Below the pieces are notes generated by a model. That model had not been told where the DNA came from. It worked only from the letters and a program-made list of their open reading frames with translations, and did no database searches. Positions 50,046-63,400 of a DNA stretch of 64,000 nt are shown here, in pieces. Numbering within the stretch: the stretch's first letter is position 1; every line of letters starts with the position of its first letter. Position numbers and translations under genes: made by a program. Source of the DNA: Cristatella mucedo (Eukaryota; Bryozoa; Phylactolaemata; Cristatellidae); NCBI GenBank assembly GCA_009760855.2, contig WPIO01000002.1:13698001-13762000 (forward strand), in the 5' to 3' direction.

Positions 50046-50090
50046 TAAGGTGTATGCCAATTTAAATTAACAGTAAGTAGTAGTAAAGTA

Positions 50091-50260
50091 CTAGCTGATT
50101 TAACAGCCTCTTTTTGTAAAGCGACAGCAGAGCCTTTACGGCTATCCCCACCACTTGCAGTGGCGATAAAGGATCGCCCACCACAGGATTCGAACCCACG
50201 ATCTCGGGGCCAAGGTCGTGAAAAGCATCCGCCTTACCTAGTGAGCCATTACGGCTCACC
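50091..50260 (-). mobile_element. tRNA-derived SINE (family A), near full length
   Basis: actagctgatttaacagcct, aaaggatcgcccaccacagg, gattcgaacccacgatctcg, cttacctagtgagccattac, ggctcacc. Among the best-preserved copies, with both Pol III boxes legible. Confidence 0.85.
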
Positions 50261-50555
50261 AATAGGGCCCAAAGGCAAGGTGTGCTCGGAGCAGAACAAG
50301 TTTTGCTAAGATAAGGATCCCCGAACTAGCATCCTCTGGTTCCAGGACCAATAGACGAATAAGCTGACCCGGAATTTCTACACCACTAGTGAGCCGGGAA
50401 TGAGCTACCGAGGCACTGCCACTTGGATTGACAGTAGAGCAATGCAGGCCATTCACGGATCGAGGCAGCATGAAAAAAATCCCCGCTGAGCAGAGAAAAC
50501 TCAAGGAAATCAACAAGGAAACCAGCAGTGACACGTGAACCCACAGTGAACAGAA

Positions 50556-50762
<207 letters not shown>

Positions 50763-50766
<4 letters not shown>

Positions 50767-52349
50767 ACCGACAATGCGGTGAGCTCCCCTTAGTGGTATG
50801 ACCTGCCTCCTTTGGCAGGTGCTTCCTCCTTGGGCTTGCAGTGGCCACCTAACTTATTTGCTTGTGCCAGGCTGTGATGTCAGCCCAGTCAGTCTTAGTC
50901 AAGGCAAACACAAGACACTTGCCCTGCATCTTAGGCAAAGTGGACCCTCTCTTCACTGCCTGCCAGCAGCCTAGTTGGCTGGTGAATAAATGGCCGATAG
51001 TCGGGCCAAGCGGTTCAGTCCAGCAGTGAACATGCACCTCAACAAGCTCCTAGCTTGGGAGGGACACAGCCGAGGGCATGATGCACTGGGGCAGCTGGCA
51101 AGCTGGTGACTGGCTCGTGAGCGCCTCGTCTCTGAGCACTGTCCTCAGCACTCCACAGCATTACCATCCGCTAGCCAGGAGGCTCCGCTACCCGGACCAT
51201 TTTCAGTCTCAGTTTTAGTATTCAAATAATAATAATAGCTGTGCCTATAATATCATTCGGTCAGTTTTCCAGTCACATCCGAATGATAGATCTACAAAGG
51301 GTCATGCATAATTAATCTTGAATATCTTCGATCACACTCCTTGGATTGGAATACTCTGATTATTCGAGCAATATCCATCCTATAAACAAGGACTGGCGAG
51401 TTATCAATCACAGCAGCTGCCTGCCAAATACGTGGCTACGACCAGCATGTCGTCCTGCCGTTCTTTCACTGCAAGGAGGCACTGTGTGCACGTGAAGGCA
51501 CTCCTGATTAGTCTGTCGTTGCAAAGAAGGTGGGTGCTTTAAAGCATTGACTTTGGCTACCGCCGTCATGGAAGCAAAGTTGACACCATGCTGTATTCCA
51601 CCAGTCAATCGTTCGAGAATGAATGCTTCCTGGGAGTTGCATTGCCCACTAAATAGGATGCCAAACTGAAAGTGTAGAAGAGCATCGACAGGCTGGCTGT
51701 GGGGCTGAGCCGGCTTGTGGGGCAGGCTAAGGCCAGCTATCCAGTGTAGCCTTCACAAGTAGGGTCTGCCCTATCACTCAGGGAGCATGCAGCCTGAGGT
51801 CGAAGCGAAGACCTTGAGCCTACCAACGGCACGGCACTCGGGCACTATTGCTGAAATGCCCGAAATCTCGGCCTGGCTGTCGGCATGTCGTACATGATCT
51901 TATCCTAACTCCCATGCTGTTAAAACGTGCATTTTCTTAGTATGCCACGGGCCACACTCGTGGCTACATGCTCTTCAGATTCACCAGAGCCTTGTTGTGC
52001 TGCATCTGCTAATACTTTGAGAGGCCCACATAAACACAGAAACCGTGTGAGGAAGGGATTTTGGCTAAATAGCATAGCACAGCAGCCAGTAATGGCTAAG
52101 TAAACCAGGGTAGCAAGCAGGTTGTCTAGGAAACCAGATGCTGATAGAAGTATATTAAGTAGACTCAGCATCGGCAGGTACCACGTTCTGCACATACTGA
52201 TAAAGGGATGAATGATTCGGCTGCACCTACCAACGGTAAGCGACACATGTGGAACATTTGGGCTTGTGGGGCTTCGATACGATTTATTTTTATTTACAAT
52301 TCGCAAAACATTCAGAGTAACAAGAGGAAATAAAACATCATCAATGATT
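50763..52349. other. Unassigned sequence
   Basis: No exon, repeat family or RNA gene recognised. Confidence 0.3.
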
Positions 52350-52445
52350 GCTGAGGTCGTGGGCTCGAGCCCCGAGGCATATGTGAAGCGCCTGAATAAA
52401 GATTAAGTTCTCTTGGGGAGCTATACAAATAAATTATATTTTTTT
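52350..52445 (+). mobile_element. SINE family B, 5'-truncated
   Basis: gctgaggtcgtgggctcgag, ccccgaggcatatgtgaagc, gcctgaataaagattaagtt, ctcttggggagctatacaaa. Nearly identical to the 3' half of the 40450-40590 copy. Confidence 0.75.
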
Positions 52446-55080
52446 TAATTATTGCTATATTTACATAGGCACATACCCTTCGTATTGCGATACACAGTAA
52501 ATGGTAAACACATATTGGCATTAAGCAGTATCAACATGCCGAAGTCAGCAAACTCGGAACTGTACAGCTGTTAGAGGAATGATCAGATGTTCAAATGCTA
52601 AATCAACAGGCTGATACTCGGAAGCAGCCATGATATGCTTATATCTGGATTGGGCTTGCATTAGGAGCACAATGACATCGAGAAACGCCTGCACCGTTCC
52701 AGTAATAATAGGAGGGCTGACCCAACCTCCTCATTGCATAGCAAGAAAGCTAAGTATGCATGCGCAAGATGTGACACACAAGAGCAAGATTTGTTCAGAA
52801 GACCAGATCGAAGCCCGAAAATCTTTTTTTTTTATAGAAGCCCAAGCCTCGGGAGGTGTGTGCTCATATCAGGAGTGAGGCAGCCTCTTAACCAAAGCCT
52901 ACCTAATCCGAGGCCCTACCCGGACAAGCGCTTAACAAAGACTGTGCCCCCTGCCCGGGGTGAGGCTGCACTTCTTAACAGGACGTTTTCCTGCCCAAAA
53001 TCCGTCCCATACAAAAAGTACCTAGGTCAGAAGCTGGCTTTTATCATACGGCTTACAAGCTAAGTGCACCCTAATATTGTTGATACCATAATCTTGCTTG
53101 ATAGTCACCACCCTCCTGCTGAGTAATAGTCCTCCCCATCCCAGCCCTAGCCACACCCCCACCCCAGATCGCTGGGTCTCATAGCTGCAGAACCGGGGCT
53201 GCTTAAAACTAGGGCGGGCTGTAAACAAACATACCCAAGCACTGGGGGTTGTCTCTAAACTTAACAGGCTTCTGGCACCAGGCCAGTCAACTGCCACAGA
53301 AAGCCATCTACAGATCCACTGGAACAACTTTTAGTTTTACCAGTTAGATTTGTTCTACTCCTAGTTGAGAGCAGCACAATGATACTTACTAACTAGACTT
53401 ATCTACACCACGTGCTTCACGTTTGAGGTCAGCTGTACAGCTCAGATACTATGACTCTTGCTGACTACAGTACTTCTAAACAAGCTTGCCTCCAGTCTTT
53501 AACCTAGTCAATGCTATACAGCTCTTTGCTGGTTGGTGACTCAGAGATGCAGCCTTCCACGTGGCATTCACTTAAAAATAGCTTTATAAGTTTGAGAAAC
53601 GTGTACACTAGTGACAGCGATTCCGTGAGAACTTTTCTTGTTATTCTGCCCTGACAGGTTGCCCACGGTCCCATCTTCACTCATGGAGGGAGGGGGTTAA
53701 CATGGGCTGAATTATATGTACTGTTTGCTTGCGAAATTGTATTGCATAATCTCTCAAAAAATATTTCCAAGTGTTGTGCAAAATAATTGCTACAACGGCA
53801 ACAGATACTTTCGTCAGCAGTCTGGCGTTGTGGTTGCAAGGTTTACGTGACATCACTGTAAATACACATATGGATATACACATGTATGTGAACACATATA
53901 TATGTGTACGTGTGTTACCTTGTGTAAGTGCATATTGCACTCACGAATACAAGATATATCACCAAGTATTTAATTGATGGCACGAAAACCGTGTGCAACT
54001 TTAGGTCAACATAAACCTGTAAATAGGTAATGCAGTACTAACAAGCTTATGGCCAGAAACTGCCATCTAAACATTCATTAACTGCAAATGATGTGCGACG
54101 ACTTTATTGGATTATCGCGCACATGAAGCATGCAAGAATCACCCTTTTTGGTGTTGTTGCAAGCTGCTTTCGAAAACACATCCACGACTGAGCTTCGTAC
54201 TTATTCAACAAAGATCAAGCTAGAAACATGTATCTTCTTACCCAAAGCCCTAGGGTCAGACATGACAAAAGAGCATGACGCAGCAGATGCAAAAATCAAC
54301 CAAGCCATTTCAGATGACCCGTTAATTTAAAATTCAATTGACACTATTACGTAGTGCCTAAACTGAGGAAGCCATAGTATAGTCGCGGGAACAGCACGAG
54401 CTAGGAATTGCAATTACCGTGGATCAGGAACACATGCCACTCAGATGATCACTCGGATAGAAAACGTTGGTCTACTTCGAATTCCGGCACTGGATCGGCA
54501 GCACATACTAGCCTTCTTCAATCCTGGGCTTTCATTCACTAGTAACACTATGACACCATTTGGTAGGTGTGCTGGGTCATCAGCAACAACTGCTTTTACC
54601 ATCCAGTATGGCAAGAGCAGCTGTTGTGATGCATACCACTGACATAATAGCAGACAGAACATTTGATGCTTCGTTTTAACCAGGACCATCACCTGTTTCT
54701 CTACAGCAGCTCCTTTGATGCATACAGACAGACACCAAAACGTCTAAGCCCTAACCACACCGATTTCCTATTTACCAGGAGAGGCTTATGAGACATTCAC
54801 TTCGTGCAGTTGGGCTAAGCATCCATCTTTCATGTTACCAACGGTCAGCCTGATCAGACTTCTCCTAAGCTGGCAATTAAATGGTCTACAACCTGACCAT
54901 GTAAACAACATGCTCTCTAAAAGTTAACTCTCTAGGCCCCACTCAGCCACCCAAACTGTGTGGCTACATCATCCGGCTGTTTGACCCATAGCCTAAGGTG
55001 CTAGTAAAAGCCGGTCTTCCGTACCATAATGCTTAACTGTAAAAAGTGGCCACTGTGATATACATAGTATAATTAATATA
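52446..55080. other. Unassigned sequence
   Basis: A TATATG/ACACAT-rich patch at 53860-53915; otherwise nothing supported. Confidence 0.3.
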
Positions 55081-55082
55081 CT

Positions 55083-55200
55083 TCATTTGAAAAGTGCCCT
55101 AAAAGAACCTAGTCTCGATCGAGGATATACATATATCCACAGGGCTCAAGCCCACGACCCTGGTCGTTAAAGGCCGGTAACCTTACCCTTGGGTACTGAG
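55083..55200 (-). mobile_element. Decayed SINE family B
   Basis: aaaagtgccctaaaagaacc (LINE-like tail, reverse), then cacagggctcaagcccacga (B-box, reverse), aaccttacccttgggta. Confidence 0.55.
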
Positions 55201-55919
55201 TACACTTGTGTACACTTACGTATATTTATATATCTATCTGAACACTAGTGGTCATAAGTTTTGCCATACTTGCCTCTAGTGAGTATGGTCGATGGATCTC
55301 TGAGCAAGTAGCTGTTAGAAATATTATGAATTGATAGTAAATATTAACAAGTATATCTTTGGTCACTGGCTATCATAAAGCAATGTTTTGGTCCTCAGGG
55401 TGTTTCTCGGTAGGACTTCTGAGCTTTGAGATTGGGGAAGAAGTTGGCCCATCTGTTGATGCCCATTACCAACCAGATAACGGTAACTGGTGGCAGGTTG
55501 CTGTATCAGATTTCGGTGGTTTAGTGGTAGTTAATACTCTACTCACGAATGGGTTTTACACGATAATAATTATAGAAAAACTAGTAATTAGTATAGAAAA
55601 TAGGTAGTTATTGTCTTAAATATGGCCAACACCCATCATGTTACATTTGCAGTCGTTGTCGTCTAATAAAAGATATATTCTGATGCTCACTAGCACACTG
55701 GGAAAATTGGGCAGCCACCCGGTGACTTTGGCAGTACCACCAGACACCAGTATCGGCACATATGCAGTGTAAGCAGATATGACAAAAGGAGGCCGCCTTA
55801 TGGATTTTGTGGAGGGCCAGCAAAGGTTTTACCATTAGGAAAATGTACGAGCTGTGAACGATAAAAAACAGGCATGCGTCTGGATGCCCACGGGCTTCTA
55901 CTCGGAGAGATGATCAGCT

Positions 55920-56680
55920 CGTGAAAATGGAATGTCTGAAGGCCCGCTTTGTACCAGCTCGAGTCCATGACAAAACAGTCGAGCTCAGCACACGAACGAT
56001 TCTCAGCAAGCGTTGGGTGAGCCAAAGGCTCAACGAACAAGGACCAATCGCAAGAATAGGAAAGAAAACTCCCTTACTGAAGAAAGGCCTCAAAGAAGCA
56101 TGCCTTGTGCAGGCATGGCAGCACAGCCAGTAGACAAGTTTTCGAGGCCAGTATTATTTCCCGGCGAATGCAAAGCGAGTTCTCTGCTTATGGTAGCTCC
56201 AGACATCGATCCAATGTTCGCTGCAGGAGTGACGAAGCATGTGCTGATGCCTGCTTGCAACATATTGTGAAGTTCGGATGTGGATCAGTGATGTGGGGAG
56301 GCTACTCGGCAGATGGTGCAGGGATACTTCACGGCAGTGAAGGCACAATGAATTGAGACAGCTAACTGAAAATCCTGGACACTGCCGCTAATCCAAGCCT
56401 ATTGTGACTGCTGGTCGCTAATTCAATTGTTCACCGTGTCAACGATCCAAAACACACTGCTAAAGGTGTGTTGCAGTTTGTCGACAGGTCGGCCTTTCAG
56501 TGGCCGAGACAGAGCCTGCACCTTTGCCTGATTAAACATGTATGGGACAAGGTTCAGCATCTGCTGAGAGCTCTAGGCCTAATATCAGAATGCCAGCCGA
56601 ATTATAGGACACATTGCAAGCCGATTGGCATGCTACACCCACTCTGAAACTCGAGTCCATGCCAGCCCTACTAGTAGAAG
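55920..56680 (+). pseudogene. Tc1/mariner transposase relic
   Basis: In three frames with stops: LSTRTILSKRWVSQRLNEQG, KKTPLLKKGLKEACLVQAW (second helix-turn-helix of Tc1: KPLL…R), VKFGCGSVMWGGYSADGAGI (GGGSVMVWG), NDPKHTAKGV at 56442-56471 (catalytic-region motif), then QWPRQSLHLCLIKHVWDK (WPSQSPDLNPIEHLWD). The Asp and motif order fit Tc1. It is broken by frameshifts and stops, so inactive. Inverted repeats were not located. Confidence 0.8.
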
Positions 56681-59600
56681 TGATCCTTAATCAGGGACGT
56701 GCCACATCTTACTGGCATAGCAGTGTGGTGAAGTTTTATAGTCATCAGTCCTCAAGAATCAGGTGTGGACTTAAGTTAATCAGTAGTGGATAAAATCCAG
56801 CCAGTTCAGCCATACTTACTGAGCAGAAGACTGGGAACAAAATTCCAGAGCCGTGGGTAGTGGTGTACAGATACTTATATAGCAGCTCCTAATTGGGCCA
56901 CGTGACCTTTGGGAGGGTCTTAAGTTAGTACTCGCGGACAGTAACACTAAAAAAGCCACCTAGCTTATTTGAAATTTCACTGTGGGAGACTGACAGTCAA
57001 GTTTCAGGCAGGACAGGTGATCGGTAGTTATGAGGTCAGAAATGTTGCAGCTGATGCAGCCACTGACACCTCTCTGGTTAAATAAGCAAGATATGTCTTT
57101 CCCCACTTCAAGAGTGGTGACTAGCATCCAGCTGGCAGTTGTTTGCTGGTTAGAATAAGCATTAGTACTGGCATGACAACTAATAGTGAAGCAGCCGTAC
57201 TGATGTGTCTGCCAGAGCAGCCTAGTACAAGAATGGTTCTCTGAAAAATTCCCACATAGATCCACCATATCAAATGAGCTATAACCATACTACATGAACA
57301 AACCAGTCTACACTATTTGGTGGGGGAAGAGGAATGCCATTTGGCTTACGCATTTGTGAATCCAGGAGGGCATCTACGAGCAGCTCACGCTTTCCACAAG
57401 CCACATCATCTGCACCAGCTTTGATAGTGCTTCAACAAGAAAGGGTAGAAATAAGTTCGATATGCTTTGTACTGATGCATCCATCGAGTAGCGAGTCTAG
57501 CCCACAATGGTTCCGAGGAAAAGACCTAGGTGGCATTAAAACAAGATGGCAAAACCACCTAAATCCCTCACTCGTGACCAGTAATGACCCACCTAACAAA
57601 AGACGCTTAGCTTCGCAGTCCAGTCGGTAAGAACATGCTGCTGCAGAGTTAAACACATGAAATATTATGCGGCATCCCAAAGTAATATTGATTTTCTGTA
57701 CTTAAGCCAGCTAAGAATATCAACACGTGACCAAGCAATTTTAACATGCCAACTACACAAGTAAGCAAACTGAGGACTGGCACAATCCTCATTATGCTGG
57801 CTAAGAGTATGAGCACAAACTAAGAAAAATGCCCGATTCGGCTCTAACAACATGTCTAATATAGCCTTACGTTAGACATCAAGTTCTCAGATACAAGGGG
57901 TGGCAATGACTTTGGCCCCGATGGAACTGTAGCTAGCATGCCGGTTTGAAGATTATTGCTAGGCTACAAAGTGTTAACCTATGGATCACTTAGACTTGGA
58001 CTAGCTAGTCCAACAATACTCTGCCGAGAATTTGGTCGGGATTATGTCACCAGAGCCAATCTTTGCTGACTGGGTTGCAGCATGATTTTACAGCCAGCCA
58101 GCAGCATTTCCAAGAACAAGCCGGATCAAAGATCTGATGGACAATGTGTCTCCTCGTGACAACCTAACAGATGCACCTCAACCCTTCCGGTGCTGGTGAA
58201 GAGCACAAATTCTGTGTAGGTTACATTCCACAGCCTGCACTCTTCCTGTCATCATCAGCTGGACAGCTGGAAATGGGCTTCCTACAAGGCAATTCTGTGC
58301 CATGAAGTGGGCATGAAGTATAAAACGGTTGTCCTCATGTCAGCCATGTGTCTGCATCGTCGACTCTCAGATGGCCACATGCCACTAGGTAAACGATCGA
58401 CACGTTGCGAATGCTGATGCACGGCAATAACAAGACATACAAGTACCTGTTCATCTCCATCGAGCCTAATGCACAAACGTTGTGTGCAAGCCTGCATCTA
58501 TCCAATCACACTGACGAGGTAGTTATGGGTTTATAGCTTTCAATCCCCCTCTAGAAAAAAGGATGCCATTGTAGCTGATTACAATAGGACAAGTGAGAGC
58601 AGCTTTGTTCCCGAGCTGTCGCCTGACACAAAAGCCAGCTACCAACACCGACAGAGGAGCTTCTAATAAGACAAAGAGGCAAGCCGTCTGGCCAGCCACA
58701 CACTGCCACCTGCTCCATCGACCCCACTCGGCCGACAAGTCAATTAACTCGAAGCTTCTAGTAAGGCACAGCATTGAAAGAAACACAAAGTGGAACTTAT
58801 AAAAAGTCATGCACATTGTGGCAGTGCACACAGCTACCGTGACAGACGACTCTTTGAGGCATGGGGCACGCTCTATTAGAAGACCCGGGAACTCGACATG
58901 ATTCAAAGGCTGGGCTTCTCCGAGGAGAATTCTAGTCAGACCCATAGCCCTCTCGTGACTATGCTCACGGATCGGAGTGCATGCCGGCCCCGAGCGCTAG
59001 CAGCACTACAGTGAAGGAATGCTGCAACCAATCAGGCAATCAGTGCTTGGCTGCAGATCGCTCTGGCCTAAGCTGATGCAATAACATTTTACAATGCCAG
59101 ACCAAGCTACAATGTGCAGTGGCAACAATGCACAATCAACCCACACGGAGATGGCTGCAAAGAAGCCTGAGTCTTGAGAATAGTCGGTGAAGCAGGCTTG
59201 CCCTGAGCCCACTGGAGCTGTGATGACTGAGCTGGTGCTAGAAACCGATCAAGCCAGGCTATGGTGCAAGCCCCTGTGGCAGACTTGGCCTGGACTGGAC
59301 CGGCCTAGCTAGGGGCAGGCCCAACTATAGGGGAATACAGCTGCAGGCATAATCAATCATCAGCAGTTACTCGGTCTGGCTGGCACTAATTATGGTGCAG
59401 TGGCAGCAGATTGGCTCTACACAACGATTCAGTCAGTGGTGTGCCGAAAATGACTGTCGCCAGAAAGAAATGCCCTGAGTACAAATCGTCTTCCTTTTGA
59501 CAGTCGCCATCACACCATTAGAGTCAAAATAGTGGTTTCTGAGGGCACTATTGCCTAGCTGTGCGCAGGCACGCCAACACACAACATCATTATCAAGACA

Positions 59601-59844
59601 GCGACAACTACGATGATCATCGTGCAATGCTGTTATGCAGGCTCATAAAACGAAGGAGATTCGTACTTAATGTAGTTTTTCCTTTCCAAAATTCCCCATG
59701 GGCATCAAGCGGCAGGCACTGAAGCTTGCCCACCGAGCCGGCCCCTGCCTCTGCTGCTCACACTATTAACATACAGGCATTCAAGCTAGCTACGACCCAT
59801 GATCTTTCAGAATAGAAAAGCACTCGACAACTTACTTGGGCCTC
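56681..59844. other. Unassigned sequence
   Basis: Several 60-140-codon ORFs on both strands (for example 57334-57630 and 58945-58523) lack motifs and splice logic and were not called. Confidence 0.3.
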
Positions 59845-59990
59845 TGGCTGTCAGCAGCATGATGCGCCGACCTCCACGACCCAGGTCGAGGTTCGAGTCC
59901 TGCAGCCGACAGTCCTTTATTGCCTGCTCCAAGTGGGGTAGTAGCTAAAAATGCTCTTCTACTACTATAAAAATGAAACTGTTGAATGAA
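59845..59990 (+). mobile_element. Decayed tRNA-derived SINE (family A)
   Basis: acctccacgacccaggtcga, ggttcgagtcctgcag (B-box), cctttattgcctgctccaag, aaaatgctcttctactacta, gaaactgttgaat. Confidence 0.6.
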
Positions 59991-60439
59991 CTGTTGACCT
60001 TTACTTGTATGTTGATCAGTCGATCGAACCCACTTCAGTCAGCCCTCCCACTTTCTTTTTGTCAGCCCAGACATGACCAACCGGGTGACAAAAAGACGTG
60101 TCACAGCCCCCTCTACTCGTGTGCGGCTGCCCGGATTTAAAACAATTTGCACACATATTCACCCCCTACAGTATCCTGTTGACAGCTGCTAAGCAGAACA
60201 GAGGTATGTGCACACACATAAACTCGCGACCGCATAAGCACTCACACACAACACACGCGGGCAAACTTCGAATATTTAGGAACCAGCAAGCACCCAACAG
60301 ACACCGGCTCAATCAAGCGTTACTGCTTCCGAGAGATTTGCACGTTGGTCGAAGCTGCCAGAGTGCCGTCTGCGCTCGCCTTGGACGCCGCCGAGCATGA
60401 GCAGCCGAGCAGAGCGACCTGCACAGCGACTTACAGCAG

Positions 60440-60441
<2 letters not shown>

Positions 60442-60514
<73 letters not shown>
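60442..60514. repeat. (GA)n microsatellite
   Basis: About 36 GA units in a GC-rich stretch (60350-60700). Confidence 0.97.
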
Positions 60515-60516
<2 letters not shown>

Positions 60517-61270
60517 CAGCAGGCTGGCAGCATGCTCCGACGCTCGGAGAGGAGAGAGCGCTGCTTCGAGCCGTGCAGCCCGCCAGGGCGGCTGGCCCCT
60601 GTGGGCAGCTGCGCTACCTACCACAGAGGCTCCGAGGCAACGCTGGAAGGCGTCTACATCAGCAACAGCGAGAGCTGAACAACTAGCCGCTGCGATGCAG
60701 GCAGCTCAAGGTGGCACAGCCTAGTCAGAACTTGCACCTAGCAAGAACCAGTGGCTCCGTGGTAGTCACCGAACTCTCGGGCCCGGCGGGCTCTCCCCCA
60801 CTCCCACCCACCCACCTCGAGGATCAGCTGCTAGAGAGAGTATCAACTGCAAACCAGGGAGTAGCCTTTCAGGGCTGCCCTGCGGCAGAAGCAGCAGCAG
60901 ACCGGACCAACACTGAACGAAGTTGACATAGACTCATTGGCTGGCAGTGGCCGAGCTCAGTCAAACCTCAAAAAGATTCAAGCTCAAAAGGCTACCCCAG
61001 AGGCTCAATCGACTAATCCTGACAACGACCCAATGCAGGCTGCATGGCTTCACGTGACACGATAGCAAATGACGATGTGAGTCAACTGTTCAACATTAAG
61101 TTGCCTGCGATGGGCTCGAAAATGTACAGAGGTGGAGTTCCCCCAAACTAAAAATGTCGTTGTTGCCTTGACAGTCAGCAGTCGAGCAGACAGAATGTGT
61201 TACTGCACAGACCTCACTTTCCACCATATCAGCCTTACCCTCCAAACCACTACCCACCTAAATAAATAAA
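60515..61270. other. Unassigned, partly GC-rich sequence
   Basis: Nothing beyond GC-driven open frames. Confidence 0.3.
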
Positions 61271-61271
61271 T

Positions 61272-61443
61272 ACTAGCTGATTAAACAGCCTCTTTTTGTA
61301 TAGCGACAGAAGAGCCTTTTACGGCTATCACCACCGCTTGCTGTAGCGATAAAGGATCGCCCACCGCAGGATTCAAACCCACGACCTCGGGGCCGAGGTC
61401 GTGAAAAGCAACCACCTTACCCAGTGAGCCATTACGGCTCACC
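61272..61443 (-). mobile_element. tRNA-derived SINE (family A), near full length
   Basis: ctagctgattaaacagcctc, taaaggatcgcccaccgcag, gattcaaacccacgacctcg, gggccgaggtcgtgaaaagc, cagtgagccattacggctca. Preceded by an AATAAATAAATA tail. Confidence 0.85.
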
Positions 61444-61661
61444 TCCCACAAGGACACACCAGTCTCAAACCTTGGCCGGTTCCTCAGTCTTACGACTCCT
61501 ACACACATAGTATATGGCTGGACCTGCCGATAGTTTGCAGTCATTCGGTATAGAGGCCGCCTGACAATGGCGTTTCATTACGTGGTGCTTGCTCCCTGCT
61601 TATGAACAGCAGCTCCTGCTCAGCCTCCACAGGCAACAGCTAAGCACAAGTCTGCAACAGC

Positions 61662-61693
61662 ATTATATTATATTATATTATATTATGTATTAG
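61662..61693. repeat. (TATTA)n pentanucleotide repeat
   Basis: About six units. Confidence 0.9.
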
Positions 61694-62379
61694 AAAAATC
61701 CCTCAATGCAGCACTCGTGCACACTGCCTTGGCTGCTCTGTACTTTTTGAGCATCTCCAGACGAAGGATGGCCTGCCCATGCAGCCCTATTTGGCTGCTG
61801 ACCTGAACCTGCATTGCCCTAAATTAATGCTATTATGGCAAACAGGTTACAACAGAAGGCTGCCTTCCATTCACCGAGCAATTACCAAGTGGTGCTGGTA
61901 CAAAAATAACCACCAGCAAGGCCACAACCATCACACAGCATTCAAAAGAATGGCCGAGTCCCGAAAAATATATTTCAGTATGAGCAAAATTAATGTTTGT
62001 CGTAACAGAGGAGACACGGCTCAGTTCCGAGCAAAAGAGCCATCAAAGCCCGGGAGCAGATTTAGTAGGACAGCCTGAAACCACGAGGGGGTGAGCAGGA
62101 GGAATATGGAATTGGAACCTCACCCAACCAACTGGCTCGTTGATTTTCCTTAGAAGAGCATCCTGGACAACTCACTGGAGAATCACGTCAGAAGACAGTT
62201 GAATAGGCTAGATGTGATGCCCTAATTATATGGATCGGATAACCCGATCAACTGGTTCTACAGAGTACCAATTACATGTACAGTGAACCACTAAGTCTGC
62301 TACTCGGCGCTGGCCACTGGGCGGCTGATTAGCATCTTCACGCTCGCTTTGACGCACAGAAATCGAAGGCCGTTACCAT

Positions 62380-63400
62380 CGACCCGGTGGGATTCCATTA
62401 GTTGCGACTGCCTCGTGCAAGCGAAGCCCCTGGTAGCGAGATCTGTCGCCGCCCCAGAGCAGCCGCACGCGAATTCGGCGATGCGGGCCGAGGCAGTAGA
62501 TTGGAGGCACCCTCACGACACCCATGAGCTGCTGTCAAAAATGCGTCCTAATACTTCAGGTAGAGCCACCTAAAAACCGACGAAGGTCATGCACGGCGGG
62601 CTCGCCGCCCGCCCGCCCGCCCGCCCGCCCCCCCTCCCCGGAGGAGCATCGCTGAGAGAGCGAGTGAGGTTTGGGCGTTGCTTACCGCCACAGCTGCTGC
62701 CGCCGCCGCCGCTTTTATTGAGGGCGCTTTTATTGAGGGCGGGCCGGCGTTTCAGGCGGGTACGGCCGAAACGGGCGACGGCCGCCGACGGGATAACTAA
62801 ATCGGAGGACGGCAGACGGGCACGAGTCGTCACGTCGCCAAGCAGCCATTCTAGCGCCGACGTCGGAGCTTCGCTGAATCTGCGACTGATGCGCAGCCAA
62901 CACAATCTAACCGGCGCTCGGCGAGGCGAAATGCGAACTTACGCCGGTCTCTCCTTCGTTCCAGCGACCGCACTGACCGACACCGCCGCTCGACTCATGG
63001 CCACCCGTCATATGTAGGTGGCGCTGCTGCGAAACCGCCCCGCCGTTTTCTTTCAGACTCGCGACTGGCCCCCGTGCCCTCCCCTCCCCCTCCATTCCCC
63101 TCCCCAGAAGATGGTCCTATTCATTGCATGCTGTTCTGCCTCAGAATCATATTATTTTTCAGCTCTTAAGTATTCCGGCTCGACGCCTGATAGTTCCTCG
63201 GAGCAAAGAAGCCCCTTGCAGGGTAATCTTACGGGCAACCAAAATGCGACCACGCCCACCCCTCTTCAAGCTCGCTGTGGGCGGCGGCGCCTGGCGGACG
63301 GCATTTCGTGCCGCTGTCGCCGCCGCTGCCGCCGCCGCCGCCTGCCTTCACCGAAGCCGGTTAACGGGATGGGGTGGGGCGCTGCGCTTTGTGCAAATCA
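62380..63400. promoter_or_regulatory. CpG-rich GC-rich island, possible promoter and first exon
   Basis: Dense CG dinucleotides, (CCCG)n at 62605-62631, CCG-run at 62698-62712 and CGCCGCTGCCGCCGCC at 63320-63345. Candidate coding: a + frame ending HDTHELLSKMRPNTS before a GGTAGAG donor at 62562; and a minus frame from 62905 with LEWLLGDVTTRARLPSSDLV and KQRPNLTRSLSDAPP. Neither is recognised and they cannot both be firm; either may be chance in GC-rich DNA. Confidence 0.3.

Noticed and set aside
61272-61443. Genuine tRNA gene (A- and B-box present)
   Set aside because: The head is part of a dispersed SINE with a common body and tail; cloverleaf pairing is poor outside the boxes.
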